Notes: generated by a model from the letters alone, not told the origin. 64,000 bases of DNA from an uncultured Anaerolineaceae bacterium (GCA_927443345.1 CAKMKJ010000011.1:1-64000); one strand, 5' to 3'; numbered from the stretch's first letter, positions 25,925-35,760 are shown. Numbers and translations are program-made.

Positions 25925-27802
25925 ATGATTAAAACAAAAGGTCCCTGGCTGATCGATGAGATTGGACGCACTATCATGCTGCGGGGTGTCAACCTCGGAG
26001 GAAGCACTAAAGTGCCCACCAAACCCAATGGCGCCACCTGGAACCCGGAAGGTTTTTTTGACCATCGTAATGTTTCTTTTGTGGACAGACCCTTTCCGCT
26101 TGCTGAAGCTGATGAACACTACTCCCGCCTGCGTCAATGGGGATTCAACTGCCTGCGTTTCTTGATCACCTGGGAAGCTGTCGAACACGCTGGACCGGGA
26201 ATTTATGATGAGGAATATCTGGATTATTTGCATGCTGTAGTTAAGAAAGCTGGCGAATACGGTCTGCATGTCTTCATCGATCCGCATCAAGACGTCTATT
26301 CACGCTTTTCTGGCGGTGATGGCGCTCCGGGGTGGACGCTTGAAGCTGCCGGGTTTGATATGCGCAATTTTAAAGAAACCGGAGCCGCCATCGTCCATCA
26401 GACACATGGAGACCCCTTTCCACGGATGATCTGGCCGACTAACGCCTATAAACTGGCGGCAGCGACCATGTTCGCCCTTTTCTTTGCCGGAAACGATTTC
26501 GCTCCTAAAACTATGGTTGAAGGAAAGCATATTCAAGATTACTTGCAGGAACACTATTTCACAGCCATGAAAAAGGTTGCCCAAAAGCTCAAAGATTTGG
26601 ATTGTGTGATGGGCTTTGACACCCTCAATGAACCTCAGCGCGGATATGTTGGTGTGAAAGATTTAACGACACTTTATGGATACATGGATATCGGCATCGT
26701 CCCCACCCCATGGCAATCCATCCTTCTAGGCGCTGGATATACCCAAAAAGTAAAACATTTAGTCCGTAACGTGATGGGCACTTTCCAAAAGGGCTTGGTC
26801 ACTTTAAATGCAGACAAGAAATCCGCCTGGCTGCAAGGCCGTGAATGTGTGTGGAAACAAAATGGTGTTTGGGATGTGGATGCCGATGGCAAGCCTGTGC
26901 TGCTAAAACCGGACCATTTTCACAAAATCAACGGACGTGAAGTCAATTTTGTGCAAGATTACATGAAGCCATTCATTCAGAAAATGACAGCCAACATCCG
27001 CACGGTGAAAGCCGGTTGGATTGGATTCATGGAGAGCGAAGTCAATAACCACCCGCCATTTTGGGAGGAAGCCGCGGAATTGAATTTGGTCAATGTGCCC
27101 CACTGGTATGACGGACCGCTGCTATATTTCAAGAAATACGTCTCTTTTCTTGGTTTCAACGAAATCACTCAACAGATCATCTTCGGCAAAAAGAAAGTGG
27201 ATGAATCCTACGTCGCTCAACTTGCCGAAGTCAAACGCCTCAATAAAGAAAGATTGGGGAACATCCCCCTGCTAATAGGCGAATTTGGCATTCCATTTGA
27301 TTTGGATAAAAAGAAAGCCTTCCGCAGCGGTGATTACCGCAACCATGTCAAAGCCATGGATCGCAGCATGAGCACACTCGAAGCCAACCTGCTCAATTAC
27401 ACCCTTTGGAACTACACCTCCGATAATTCCAACGAACGCGGTGACCTGTGGAACGACGAGGACTTATCCATTTTCTGCCGCGACCAGCAAACTGACAAAT
27501 CAGACCCCAACTCAGGTGGGCGGGCGCTTCAGGCGGTCATCCGTCCCTTCCCAATCGCGCTTGCAGGCGAACCGGTTAAGTCATGTTTTGACCCATTTAC
27601 CATAACCTACCAACTAGAGTTTGTTGGAGATAACTCCATTGATGCACCTTCCGAAGTTTTTTATCCCCTTTTTCACTATGGCAAAGGGGCAGAAATTACG
27701 GTTTCGGATGGCAGCGTGACTGTCGATGAAATAAACCAAATCTTGTATTACACTCCCGGAAACCTTGATCGTCACTTGATCACGATAAAAGCAGTCAATT
27801 AG
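25925..27802 (+). CDS. GH5-family glycosidase, endoglycoceramidase/steryl-glucosidase-like
   Basis: A 625-residue glycoside hydrolase of family 5. The family-typical start LRGVNLGGSTK is near residue 18, VFIDPHQDVYSRFSGGDGAP near 117, the acid/base glutamate in DTLNEPQRG (near 236) and the nucleophile glutamate in LIGEFGIPFD (near 454). These features match endoglycoceramidases and steryl-glucosidases (glycolipid hydrolases) better than cellulases. There is no signal peptide, so it acts inside the cell. It is co-transcribed with a membrane phosphodiesterase, which suggests turnover of a glycosylated lipid. GGAGAAAGAG precedes the ATG. Confidence 0.8.
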   Translation: MIKTKGPWLIDEIGRTIMLRGVNLGGSTKVPTKPNGATWNPEGFFDHRNVSFVDRPFPLAEADEHYSRLRQWGFNCLRFLITWEAVEHAGPGIYDEEYLDYLHAVVKKAGEYGLHVFIDPHQDVYSRFSGGDGAPGWTLEAAGFDMRNFKETGAAIVHQTHGDPFPRMIWPTNAYKLAAATMFALFFAGNDFAPKTMVEGKHIQDYLQEHYFTAMKKVAQKLKDLDCVMGFDTLNEPQRGYVGVKDLTTLYGYMDIGIVPTPWQSILLGAGYTQKVKHLVRNVMGTFQKGLVTLNADKKSAWLQGRECVWKQNGVWDVDADGKPVLLKPDHFHKINGREVNFVQDYMKPFIQKMTANIRTVKAGWIGFMESEVNNHPPFWEEAAELNLVNVPHWYDGPLLYFKKYVSFLGFNEITQQIIFGKKKVDESYVAQLAEVKRLNKERLGNIPLLIGEFGIPFDLDKKKAFRSGDYRNHVKAMDRSMSTLEANLLNYTLWNYTSDNSNERGDLWNDEDLSIFCRDQQTDKSDPNSGGRALQAVIRPFPIALAGEPVKSCFDPFTITYQLEFVGDNSIDAPSEVFYPLFHYGKGAEITVSDGSVTVDEINQILYYTPGNLDRHLITIKAVN

Positions 27803-27999
27803 GCATTCCAATCGTTTGTGGTCAACCCTCATATTCCGAATCAAAAAGTTGGTTGGGTTCTATAAAATCAAAACCCAATCAGCTATTTTTAGAAACTTGG
27901 CAAATCCCTGGTGATTCAGAATTATTAAGCCTGAATTGTATCCATTAATCGCGGGGTGATATAAAATTGAACAATACCTCTCGTCAAAATAGGTCCAAA

Positions 28000-28683
28000 A
28001 TGACAGCTTCCCCCTCTGCAAACGACTTGCTCGATCAGCTTCGAACCCTTTCAAACACTGAAACACTTGCCTCTCAAACAAGGTTTGGGATAGTGGGTCA
28101 TGAAAGGTTGGGGGTTTCCATTTACGACTTGCGTCGGATTGCAAAAGGCATTCAAAATCACACTCTCGCCCTTGAATTATGGCAAACGGGAATTCATGAA
28201 GCCCGCATAGTCGCAGCCATGGTGGATGATCCGGCTCAAGTGACACTTGCCCAATTGGAAGAATGGGTTGTTGATTTTGATTCCTGGGATATATGTGATA
28301 TCGTCACCGATGAACTTTTTATCCACTCACCTGTTATGCTCGAAGTGATCCCTCAATGGGCTGTTCGTGAAGAAGAATATGTTAAACGGGCAGCTTTTGC
28401 CATGATCGCTGCCATAGTGGTTCACCGCAAAGATGTGTCTGACGATATAATAAGGTCTTATTTCTCGCTAATTGAAGCTGCCGCGAATGATAACCGCAAT
28501 TTCGTTAAAAAAGCAGTAAATTGGGCGCTACGCAACATTGGCAAGTGGAAACCCTCACTTAGGTCAGAAGCAATAGCTTGCGCAAATCGTGTATTGAGTC
28601 AGGATTCACTCTCTGCACGTTGGATCGCAAAGGATGCACTTAGAGAATTTATCAAAATTTTTGGAGGTACTGATGAAATCTGA
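28000..28683 (+). CDS. AlkD-like HEAT-repeat DNA alkylation repair protein
   Basis: A 227-residue all-helical protein of the DNA alkylation repair (AlkD/HEAT-like) family. Tandem helical repeats are visible (DWxxxDIVTDELF near 95, VKRAAFAMIAAIVVHRKD near 130, FVKKAVNWALRNIGK near 172, the last with the conserved KKAVNWALRxIG signature). Family members bind alkylated DNA bases and cut the glycosidic bond. The ATG at 28000 is used; an in-frame TTG at 27967 is an alternative start. Its last 11 bases overlap the next gene, so the channel-like protein is probably translated by coupling. Confidence 0.78.
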   Translation: MTASPSANDLLDQLRTLSNTETLASQTRFGIVGHERLGVSIYDLRRIAKGIQNHTLALELWQTGIHEARIVAAMVDDPAQVTLAQLEEWVVDFDSWDICDIVTDELFIHSPVMLEVIPQWAVREEEYVKRAAFAMIAAIVVHRKDVSDDIIRSYFSLIEAAANDNRNFVKKAVNWALRNIGKWKPSLRSEAIACANRVLSQDSLSARWIAKDALREFIKIFGGTDEI

Positions 28684-30571
28684 TGTGAAATTTAAAGACC
28701 GACTCAAATATGTAATCGATAACACTTTTTCAAAAGGTTCAGGCGCATTGATTTTGTGGCTGGCCATTTCTTCGGTTGTAATTATTGGCTTAATGGCTGT
28801 AGTTGTAACTGTATTTAAAATTTCACCTGATGGTGAAGCCCCATTAAGTTTTTGGGAAGCTTTCTGGCGAAACTTGATGCGCACACTCGATGCAGGCACC
28901 ATGGGCGGCGACGCCGGTTGGGGATTCCGTATTGCCATGCTCGTTGTAACGATCGGGGGTGTGTTTGTCATCAGCACTTTGATTGGTATCTTGTCTTCAG
29001 CCATTGAAGGTAAACTGGATGACTTACGCAAAGGTCATTCACGACTCCTCGAAGAAAACCATACCGTCATTTTGGGCTGGACAGAACAAGTCTATACAAT
29101 TATTCCTGAGATTGTTTCAGCCAATGAAAATCTTAAATCTTCTTGCATCGCCATCATGAGCGATCATGATAAAGTAGAAATGGAAGAATCATTGCAAGGG
29201 CGCGTCGGCAAAACAGGTGCCACACACATTGTTTGCCGCACAGGCAGCCCCATGGATATCAATGACCTCAGCATTGTTTCGATCAATTCTGCTCGTTCAA
29301 TTATCATCTTATCTCCTGAAGATAGCGAAGACCCTGATTCAGAAGTAATCAAAATTATTCTGGCGATCACCAACCACCCGGATCGCCGCCAGGAACCTTA
29401 TCACATCATTGCCGAGATAAGAAATCCTCGCAATTCTGAAATTGCCAAGATCGTGGGTAAAGACGAACTCGAAACCATTCAGACCGGTGAGATCGTCGCC
29501 CGCATTATCGCCCAAACCTGCCGTCAATCCGGTTTGTCAGTGGTTTATACCGAACTGATGGATTTTGGCGGCGACGAAATCTACATCAAACCTTTCCCGG
29601 AACTCGTCGGAAAAACGTACGGCGAGATCCTTCCCTTATTCAATAAGAATTGCGTCATGGGCATCCGAACTGCGGGGAACCCTGCACAGTTGAATCCCCC
29701 CATGGAAACAGTTATTACCTCTGATCACAATTTAGTTGTGGTCGCAGAAGATGATGACAAAATATTTATTGATGGAAAATCAGCCGTTCAAACTGAATTC
29801 ATAAAATCATCGAAAAGCGACAACACCAAACCTGAGAAGACCCTGCTCATGGGATGGAACTGGAAAGCGCCCTCCATCATCCGTGAGCTGGATAACTACG
29901 TCCCCAAAGGGTCAGCCATTACCATTGTAGCGACTGCCGACGGCATTCAAGATAAACTGGACGAGCTGTCAAAGGAATTGAAAAACCAAAAATTAATCTT
30001 CCGTGAAGGCGATATCACCGATCGCAAGAATCTTGAATCCCTCGAGCTTGAGACATTTGGTCACATTATCCTATTATGCTATTCTGACGATTTAGCTGTG
30101 CAAAAGGCCGATGCCCGCACCATGATTACCCTGCTTCACTTGCGTGATATTTCAGAAAAGACCGGCCAAGACTTCTCGATCGTCAGTGAAATGCTTGACA
30201 TTCGCAACCGCAACCTGGCCGAAGTTTCTCAGGCAGATGATTTCATTGTCAGCGATAAATTAATCAGTTTAATGATGGCACAGGTTTCAGAAAACAAAGC
30301 CTTAAACTCAGTCTTCCAGGATATATTTGATACTGACGGCTCTGAGATTTACCTCAAACCAATGTCCGAATACGTCGAAACAGGCAAACCTGTGAATTTT
30401 TACACTGTGCTTGAATCTGCCAGACAGAAGAATGAAACAGCGATTGGATACCGTCTGCTGGCTGATGCCAGAAATTCTTCACAAGCCTATGGCATCCATC
30501 TCAATCCCGATAAACTTGAGAAAATTATTTTTACGGCCAGCGATAAAATTGTGGTTCTGGCAAACGACTAG
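28673..30571 (+). CDS. CASTOR/POLLUX-like ion channel with RCK domains
   Basis: A 632-residue membrane protein. Two membrane segments (residues ~28-51 and ~82-105) flank a pore-like stretch with TLDAGTMGGDAG; then two cytoplasmic nucleotide-binding RCK/TrkA-N-like domains follow (HTVILGWTEQVYTIIPEI near 127; TLLMGWNWKAPSIIRELD near 393). This layout matches the CASTOR/POLLUX-related ion channels, which conduct potassium or calcium and are gated by ligands on the RCK domains. The ATG at 28673 has GGAGG upstream inside the preceding gene, with 11 bases of overlap. Confidence 0.82.
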   Translation: MKSDVKFKDRLKYVIDNTFSKGSGALILWLAISSVVIIGLMAVVVTVFKISPDGEAPLSFWEAFWRNLMRTLDAGTMGGDAGWGFRIAMLVVTIGGVFVISTLIGILSSAIEGKLDDLRKGHSRLLEENHTVILGWTEQVYTIIPEIVSANENLKSSCIAIMSDHDKVEMEESLQGRVGKTGATHIVCRTGSPMDINDLSIVSINSARSIIILSPEDSEDPDSEVIKIILAITNHPDRRQEPYHIIAEIRNPRNSEIAKIVGKDELETIQTGEIVARIIAQTCRQSGLSVVYTELMDFGGDEIYIKPFPELVGKTYGEILPLFNKNCVMGIRTAGNPAQLNPPMETVITSDHNLVVVAEDDDKIFIDGKSAVQTEFIKSSKSDNTKPEKTLLMGWNWKAPSIIRELDNYVPKGSAITIVATADGIQDKLDELSKELKNQKLIFREGDITDRKNLESLELETFGHIILLCYSDDLAVQKADARTMITLLHLRDISEKTGQDFSIVSEMLDIRNRNLAEVSQADDFIVSDKLISLMMAQVSENKALNSVFQDIFDTDGSEIYLKPMSEYVETGKPVNFYTVLESARQKNETAIGYRLLADARNSSQAYGIHLNPDKLEKIIFTASDKIVVLAND

Positions 30572-30577
30572 GAATTT

Positions 30578-31348
30578 ATGACACACAATTCGCCCATCCT
30601 CGAATTTGATGATGACCGTTCAGCCATCCTTATGCCGGATCCGTACCGCTTTTCAAAAAACGGACCGATTCCGGCAAGAGCTGTATTTTGTTTTTTCAAA
30701 GACGTGTTCGACACCTTGCTGGCTGAAGGCAAACTGACTAAATTAGGTGACCTGCATTCAGAAATTGGCGACCACCCGGTTTATTCCTATCTTGTTGATG
30801 GAAAACCAATTTTAGTCTTTCACCCGGGTGTGGGTGCACCACTGGCAGCCGGTTTTCTCGAAGAATTGATTGCGGTGGGGGTTACAAAATACATCGTTTG
30901 CGGTGGCTGCGGAGTACTCAACCATGAAATTGATGCAGGTCATCCAATCATCCTCACCGCTGCGATCCGCGATGAAGGCACTTCTTACCATTATCTGCCA
31001 CCCGCCAGAGAAGTGAAAGCAAATCTCAAAGGTGTGGCTGCGCTCGAAAAAGCGTTCAATGAATCAGGTTTAGAATATCACACCGGAAAAACCTGGACAA
31101 CTGATGCCATTTATCGTGAAACCAAAGGCAAACGAAATACGCGCATGGCTGACGGGTGCGATGTGGTCGAAATGGAAGCCGCCGCCTTTTTTGCCGTGGC
31201 GCAATTCCGCGAGATCACACTGGGACAGGTGGTCTACGGCGGCGATCTGGTCATCCCCGAAGGGTGGGATGGGCGAGAATGGAATAAACGCGGTGATGAC
31301 CGCCGCCTGATGTTTGAGATTGCAACAAAAGCTGTACTCAACCTCTAA
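30578..31348 (+). CDS. Nucleoside phosphorylase (uridine phosphorylase-like)
   Basis: A 256-residue PNP/UDP-family phosphorylase. The family motifs VFHPGVGAPLAAGFLEELIA (near 83), CGGCGVLNHEI (near 109) and CDVVEMEAAAFFAVAQ (near 193, with the catalytic and substrate-contacting Glu-Met-Glu) are clear. It would split a nucleoside with phosphate to a base and ribose 1-phosphate; uridine is the likeliest substrate. The AGGA ribosome site is 6 bases before the ATG, and it follows the channel gene by 6 bases. A strong terminator follows. Confidence 0.85.
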   Translation: MTHNSPILEFDDDRSAILMPDPYRFSKNGPIPARAVFCFFKDVFDTLLAEGKLTKLGDLHSEIGDHPVYSYLVDGKPILVFHPGVGAPLAAGFLEELIAVGVTKYIVCGGCGVLNHEIDAGHPIILTAAIRDEGTSYHYLPPAREVKANLKGVAALEKAFNESGLEYHTGKTWTTDAIYRETKGKRNTRMADGCDVVEMEAAAFFAVAQFREITLGQVVYGGDLVIPEGWDGREWNKRGDDRRLMFEIATKAVLNL

Positions 31349-31350
31349 AC

Positions 31351-31392
31351 AAAAAACGGGAGTTACAAAAAGTTGTGTGAACTCCCGTTTTT
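31351..31392 (+). terminator. Terminator after the nucleoside phosphorylase
   Basis: AAAACGGGAGTT and AACTCCCGTTTT form a hairpin with a long T-run; the flanking A-run also allows function for lipA on the other strand. Confidence 0.85.
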
Positions 31393-31410
31393 TTTTATCG
31401 ATACCCAATA

Positions 31411-32346
31411 CTATTTTTCATGTAATGATTTATGAACCTTGCTTAATGCCCTAACCTGATCAACCGCATGGTATGAAGAACGCACCAACGGCGCACTTTC
31501 AACCCATTTGAATCCGATTGCCAACCCATACGCTTTAAGCTCGGCAAACTCTTCAAGTGTGTAATAACGTTCAATTGGCATATGCTTGCGACTGGGCTGC
31601 AAGTATTGCCCGATAGTTAAAATATCCACATCCCAATCACGCAAGTCTTGCATTACTTCTTTAACCTCGGCAATGGTTTCACCGAGGCCCAACATGATAC
31701 CAGATTTGGTCAAAACGTCAGGGTCAAGCATTTTGGCATTTTTTAGCACTGCCTCAGACCATTCATAACGGTCTTGAGGCTGAACTTTCTTGAACAATGA
31801 GGGCACAGTCTCAACATTATGATTGAGAATTTCCGGTCTCTCATCCATGACGATTTTTAACGCGGACAGGCTGGCTTTGAAATCCGGGATTAACACTTCC
31901 ACCGAGCAAGTTGGAATCAACTCACGGATTCGGCGAATGATGGCCGCAAAGATCGGTGCGCCGCCATCTTCACGTTCGTCTCGATTTACCGAAGTGATCA
32001 CGGCATGTTTCAAGTTCATGGCCTTGACAGCCTGGGCTACTCTTTCGGGTTCTTCCCAATCTATCTCGCCAGGACGGCCGTGTTTGATATCGCAAAAACG
32101 ACATGCACGCGTGCAAACATTACCCATGATCAGGAAGGTCGCGGTGCCGCTGCCCCAACATTCTCCCATGTTCGGACAGGCCGCCTCTTCACAAACCGTG
32201 TGAAGTTCCTTGCTGCGCATAAGCGCCTGCAGTTTGGTATAGGACTCACCATTTGGCGCTTGCACCTTAATCCACTCAGGCCTGCGCGGCGGCCTGGGAG
32301 TGCTGTGTTCGCTGTCAAACCGGTCTCGGGTCGGGACTTGTGCCAT
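31411..32346 (-). CDS. lipA: Lipoyl synthase
   Basis: A 311-residue radical SAM enzyme that inserts two sulfur atoms into octanoyl groups to make lipoate for 2-oxo-acid dehydrogenases and the glycine cleavage system. Both clusters of LipA are present: the auxiliary cluster cysteines in [12 protein letters not shown] (near residue 53-64) and the radical [11 protein letters not shown] (CxxxCxxC, near 80), plus the C-terminal RSSYH serine region. Length is typical. lipB is not next to it. Its promoter, the terminator of the upstream gene and its ribosome site overlap in a single hairpin at 32350-32385. Confidence 0.95.
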   Translation of the reverse strand: MAQVPTRDRFDSEHSTPRPPRRPEWIKVQAPNGESYTKLQALMRSKELHTVCEEAACPNMGECWGSGTATFLIMGNVCTRACRFCDIKHGRPGEIDWEEPERVAQAVKAMNLKHAVITSVNRDEREDGGAPIFAAIIRRIRELIPTCSVEVLIPDFKASLSALKIVMDERPEILNHNVETVPSLFKKVQPQDRYEWSEAVLKNAKMLDPDVLTKSGIMLGLGETIAEVKEVMQDLRDWDVDILTIGQYLQPSRKHMPIERYYTLEEFAELKAYGLAIGFKWVESAPLVRSSYHAVDQVRALSKVHKSLHEK

Positions 32347-32349
32347 AAT

Positions 32350-32395
32350 AAAAAAACTCCTGGCAGAATTATAACCTGCCAGGAGCGACTATCAA
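32350..32395 (-). promoter_or_regulatory. lipA promoter nested in the upstream terminator hairpin
   Basis: On the minus strand TTGATA (32395-32390), 16 bases, TATAAT (32373-32368). The 10-bp hairpin CTCCTGGCAG/CTGCCAGGAG (32385-32376 and 32366-32357) followed by seven T is a canonical terminator for the response regulator gene upstream. The -10 box lies in its loop and the 3' arm carries AGGAG (32361-32357), the lipA ribosome site, 10 bases before the ATG at 32346. Confidence 0.7.
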
Positions 32396-32407
32396 AACTT
32401 ACAAATG

Positions 32408-33157
32408 TCAATTCTCAGTCATCAATTTGTAACCCACACGGTCTACATTCTTAATCACCGGGTTACCGCCATCAATCCTTAGGAACTCTTGTCGAAGCAA
32501 ATAGACCAGGTATTTTAAACGGTTGTGAGCTGAAAGGGTTGTTTCGCCCCAAATTTCGTTGGTGATCTCATCATAAGGCAGAACCCGTGGGGCATTCTTC
32601 GCCAACACCAAAAGAACTTCAAACATCCTGCCAGTGAGCTGCACCCTTTCACCCTTATAAACGATTTCTTGTGAATCTAGATCAAGGATCAACTCAATCA
32701 TTGAAAAGCCCAATCGATTGAGCTTTTGTTTTTTAACGCTCCTACGCAGCACACTATTTACCCTGGCGACAACTTCGGCCTGGTCAAACGGCTTTGTGAT
32801 GTAATCATCCATCCCCATCTGAAGTGCTTTAACAACATTTTCAGTTTGTCGGGCAGCAGAGACCACAATTACTGGCAATTCTGTTACCATTCGCAGTTGC
32901 TGATAAGTTTGCCAACCATCCATCTCAGGCATCATGAGATCGAGAATAATTAGATTCGGCTTGACTTCATGAATTTTTTTAAGTGCTTCCTTGCCGCTGC
33001 ATGCCCCGCTGACATCAAAGCCTTTCGCTTGAAACATAAGCTTAAGTAAGGTGATATTATCAGGTTCATCATCAATAAGAAGTATTCGCGGATGCTCACC
33101 TGGAATTCTTTGATCCAGGTCAACCCCTTCTTTCATGGTTAAGGTATGTGTAGACAT
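32408..33157 (-). CDS. Response regulator, REC plus winged helix
   Basis: A 249-residue OmpR/PhoB-like regulator. The receiver domain has the acidic pocket DDEP (near residue 28), the phospho-acceptor in ILDLMMPEMDG (near 73) and the lysine in YITKPFD (near 121). The DNA-binding winged helix is at the C-terminus (LTGRMFEVLLVLAKN ... HNRLKYLVYLLRQEFL). No histidine kinase is encoded nearby. It is paralogous to the next gene upstream (34078), with the same architecture. The start at 33157 is a choice between several; a GTG at 33187 is also possible. Confidence 0.85.
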   Translation of the reverse strand: MSTHTLTMKEGVDLDQRIPGEHPRILLIDDEPDNITLLKLMFQAKGFDVSGACSGKEALKKIHEVKPNLIILDLMMPEMDGWQTYQQLRMVTELPVIVVSAARQTENVVKALQMGMDDYITKPFDQAEVVARVNSVLRRSVKKQKLNRLGFSMIELILDLDSQEIVYKGERVQLTGRMFEVLLVLAKNAPRVLPYDEITNEIWGETTLSAHNRLKYLVYLLRQEFLRIDGGNPVIKNVDRVGYKLMTEN

Positions 33158-33240
33158 AAACAGCCTTTTTTTCTCCCTTTTCGGCACACCGTTTAAGACA
33201 ATCTATAAAATTGGTATTTTTAACCAAAGCTTCATTTACA

Positions 33241-33272
33241 AAATGAGAATGATATTCTATCATCCTCATTGT
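33241..33272 (-). terminator. Hairpin between the two response regulators
   Basis: AATGAG-ATGAT and ATCAT-CTCATT with single bulges can pair on the minus strand, after the upstream regulator and before the downstream one; only a weak T-run follows. Confidence 0.4.
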
Positions 33273-33304
33273 AGCAATAAATCAATATATAACAAACAGT
33301 CAGT

Positions 33305-34078
33305 TTATTCGCCAGTGATCAATTTATAGCCCAAGCGGTCAATGTTTTCTATGAGTTCAACTTTATCATCGATCTTTAAGAATTCTTGGCGCAGTAAATA
33401 AACAAGATATTTTAATCGATTGCGAACAGAAGCCGAATTCTCTCCCCAAACTTTTTCTGTTAATTCTTGATAGTTGACTACCTTGGGGGCGGATTTACCC
33501 AATAAAGCAAGCACTTCAAACATCTTGCCAGTGAGTTGGATGGTGCTGCCTCTATAAGTCACTTCGTAAGTTTCAAGATCAATAATCAAGTCCACGCCCG
33601 GGAAGGAAAGTACATTCAGAATCATGGGCTTTTCGGCACGACGAAGTACGGCGTGCACACGTGCAGTTACTTCAGCACTGTTAAAGGGCTTGGTGATGTA
33701 ATCATCCACTCCGCGTTGCAGCAGATTAACAATCTCTTCTTTTTGGTTGACTGCAGATAAAACAATGACGGGAATGTCATTAATCTTGCGGATCGCATCG
33801 AGCGTCTGACTGCCATCCATATCAGGCATGAGCAGGTCAAGAATTACAATTGATGGATTGATATCGTTAATCTTTTTTATGGCTTCTTTGCCGCTTAATG
33901 CACCTGCAACATTGAAGCCGTCATTAATGAAAATATGTTTTAAAAGGGTAATGGTATCGGGTTCGTCGTCCACGACAAGAATACGCCGCCGATTTACAGG
34001 TTCCAACTCGTCAAGATCTACCCCGCTTCCAAAAGGCGTTGCATTGTTATCAGCGGTTTTTAAGGTATTGGCTATCAT
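33305..34078 (-). CDS. Response regulator, REC plus winged helix (paralogue)
   Basis: A 257-residue regulator with the same order of domains as the one at 32408. The receiver has VVDDEPDTITLL (near residue 34), the phospho-acceptor in ILDLLMPDMDG (near 80), and the lysine in YITKPFN; the DNA-binding end is RNRLKYLVYLLRQEFLKID. The ATG at 34078 is chosen because AGGAG lies 5 bases before it; a longer frame from 34117 has no such site. The two genes probably arose by tandem duplication, and both lack a neighbouring kinase. Confidence 0.85.
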   Translation of the reverse strand: MIANTLKTADNNATPFGSGVDLDELEPVNRRRILVVDDEPDTITLLKHIFINDGFNVAGALSGKEAIKKINDINPSIVILDLLMPDMDGSQTLDAIRKINDIPVIVLSAVNQKEEIVNLLQRGVDDYITKPFNSAEVTARVHAVLRRAEKPMILNVLSFPGVDLIIDLETYEVTYRGSTIQLTGKMFEVLALLGKSAPKVVNYQELTEKVWGENSASVRNRLKYLVYLLRQEFLKIDDKVELIENIDRLGYKLITGE

Positions 34079-34291
34079 GGCACTCCTAAGAATTGCGCAG
34101 ACATCAGTTTTACCCAAACATTACTATGTCTGATTGATTAGATGTTTGTTACTATATTTACAACCACAAAAGTAACTTTTACAGTAATCTATTAGTATTA
34201 TAACAGTATAATTTTGGAATTCAAGTAAAAAAATGGTTATCCTCTTATCTTTTTACGCCATGATATACTTTTCTCCGAAAGGATGCCACCT

Positions 34292-34990
34292 ATGCTCGTT
34301 TTAGTAGCTACACCGATTGGTAACCTGGGAGATATTTCACAACGCGCGCTCGCAGCACTTGAATCTGCGGATGTAGTGGTCAGTGAAGATACTCGTAAAA
34401 CAGGCTTTTTGCTGACTCACTTTAGCATTAAAAAGCCCCAAATTTCGTTTCGAGAAGACAATGAACAACGCGTTTTACCCAAAATTATGGATATTCTTAC
34501 ATCCGGTAAAAACGTTGCCCTGGTCACCGATGCTGGCACCCCCTCCATCTCGGATCCTGGTTTTATTTTAGTACGCAGTGCGATTGCTACCGGTATTGAA
34601 GTAAGCGCAGTTCCAGGCCCAACCGCGCTGATCATGGCAGTCATCCTTTCAGGCTTGCCAGTGCACAGCTTCACCTTCCGCGGATTTCCGCCACGAAAAA
34701 GCGGACCACGTAAACGTTGGATGGAGATCGATCAGAAATCTCCGCACACATTGATTTTCTATGAAAGCCCGCATCGTCTTGTTGCCTTCTTGCGCGACGC
34801 ACTTGAAGTTTACGGAGATCGTTCGGCAGTAATTGCCAACGACCTGACCAAAAAATTTGAGACCCTCTTTCGAGGATCCCTGAGTGAATTGATTACCGAA
34901 ATGGAAAAGACGGATTTGAAAGGCGAATTCGCAGTGGTCATTGCCAGTGCAGATTATGCCCTGGTCACTACTTCATTTTCCAATGAGTGA
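34292..34990 (+). CDS. rsmI: 16S rRNA (cytidine-1402-2'-O)-methyltransferase
   Basis: A 232-residue SAM-dependent methyltransferase of the RsmI family (tetrapyrrole methylase fold). [16 protein letters not shown] is at residues 4-19, SEDTRKTG near 32, [11 protein letters not shown] near 78 and the SAM-contacting [11 protein letters not shown] near 107; the C-terminal part ends in GEFAVVI. It adds a 2'-O-methyl to C1402 in the decoding centre of 16S rRNA. The ATG at 34292 is favoured, because AAAGG lies 9 bases before it; one at 34283 is the alternative. Its 3' end overlaps the convergent transporter gene by 18 bases. Confidence 0.92.
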   Translation: MLVLVATPIGNLGDISQRALAALESADVVVSEDTRKTGFLLTHFSIKKPQISFREDNEQRVLPKIMDILTSGKNVALVTDAGTPSISDPGFILVRSAIATGIEVSAVPGPTALIMAVILSGLPVHSFTFRGFPPRKSGPRKRWMEIDQKSPHTLIFYESPHRLVAFLRDALEVYGDRSAVIANDLTKKFETLFRGSLSELITEMEKTDLKGEFAVVIASADYALVTTSFSNE

Positions 34991-35701
34991 AAAGCGCGTT
35001 TTAGTGTCAAAGTAATCTTCATTCTCTGCGCGTTTCAATTTGCCCACCACCCAATAAGTGACTGGAGTCATTAACACTTCAATTAAACTTTTAAAGATGT
35101 AATTGGTCACCACCAAGGTCAAGAACAGACTCCATGGAAAAACACCCACCAAACAAGCTACAGCCACAAAGATAATCGAATCCACGCCCTCACCCACCAA
35201 CGTGCTGCCGATGGTGCGCATCCACAGCCATCGGCCTTTGGTGGCAACTTTCAGTCTGGCAAGAATAACTGAATTGGTAAATGCACCCATCAAATATGCT
35301 GCAAGGCTGGCTAACACAATGCCGCCAGTGCTGATGCCTCCCAACACGTTATTGAAAGCGGCTTGCCCGGTGCTTTCCATCCAGGTGGCTTCTCCAGGCA
35401 TGATGCGTACCAGCCAGAGCACCACAGCCGCAAGCGCCAGACAGGCAAAACCCGTCCAAATCACACGCCGCGACCTACGAAAACCATAGACTTCGGTCAA
35501 CACATCCCCAAATATATAACTAATCGGGAACAAGATCGTACCGGCATCAAACGCAAGGGGGAGGCTAAACAGTGAAACGCCCCAATCGACAATCTTGGCG
35601 GAGGAAGCAATGTTGCTGACGATCAACACAGTCACGAAAGCAGCCATGACCAGATCAAAGTAGCGGTAAACTCGAGGTTGTTCTGTTTTTTGTACGTTCA
35701 A
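34973..35701 (-). CDS. Queuosine-precursor transporter, VUT/YhhQ family
   Basis: A 242-residue membrane protein with six hydrophobic segments. The family signatures are visible: [11 protein letters not shown] near residue 25, [25 protein letters not shown] near 56-80 and a repeated [13 protein letters not shown] near 170. YhhQ-type proteins import 7-cyano-7-deazaguanine or 7-aminomethyl-7-deazaguanine, precursors of queuosine. tgt, which puts such bases into tRNA, is 3 kb away on the same strand, so a salvage pathway is likely. It starts with TTG, preceded by AAGGA. Confidence 0.88.
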   Translation of the reverse strand: MNVQKTEQPRVYRYFDLVMAAFVTVLIVSNIASSAKIVDWGVSLFSLPLAFDAGTILFPISYIFGDVLTEVYGFRRSRRVIWTGFACLALAAVVLWLVRIMPGEATWMESTGQAAFNNVLGGISTGGIVLASLAAYLMGAFTNSVILARLKVATKGRWLWMRTIGSTLVGEGVDSIIFVAVACLVGVFPWSLFLTLVVTNYIFKSLIEVLMTPVTYWVVGKLKRAENEDYFDTKTRFSLIGK

Positions 35702-35760
35702 TCTAATAATTCCTTATGCGCTAAAAGATGCACCTAGTATAATCGAATTGGAGGAATGCC

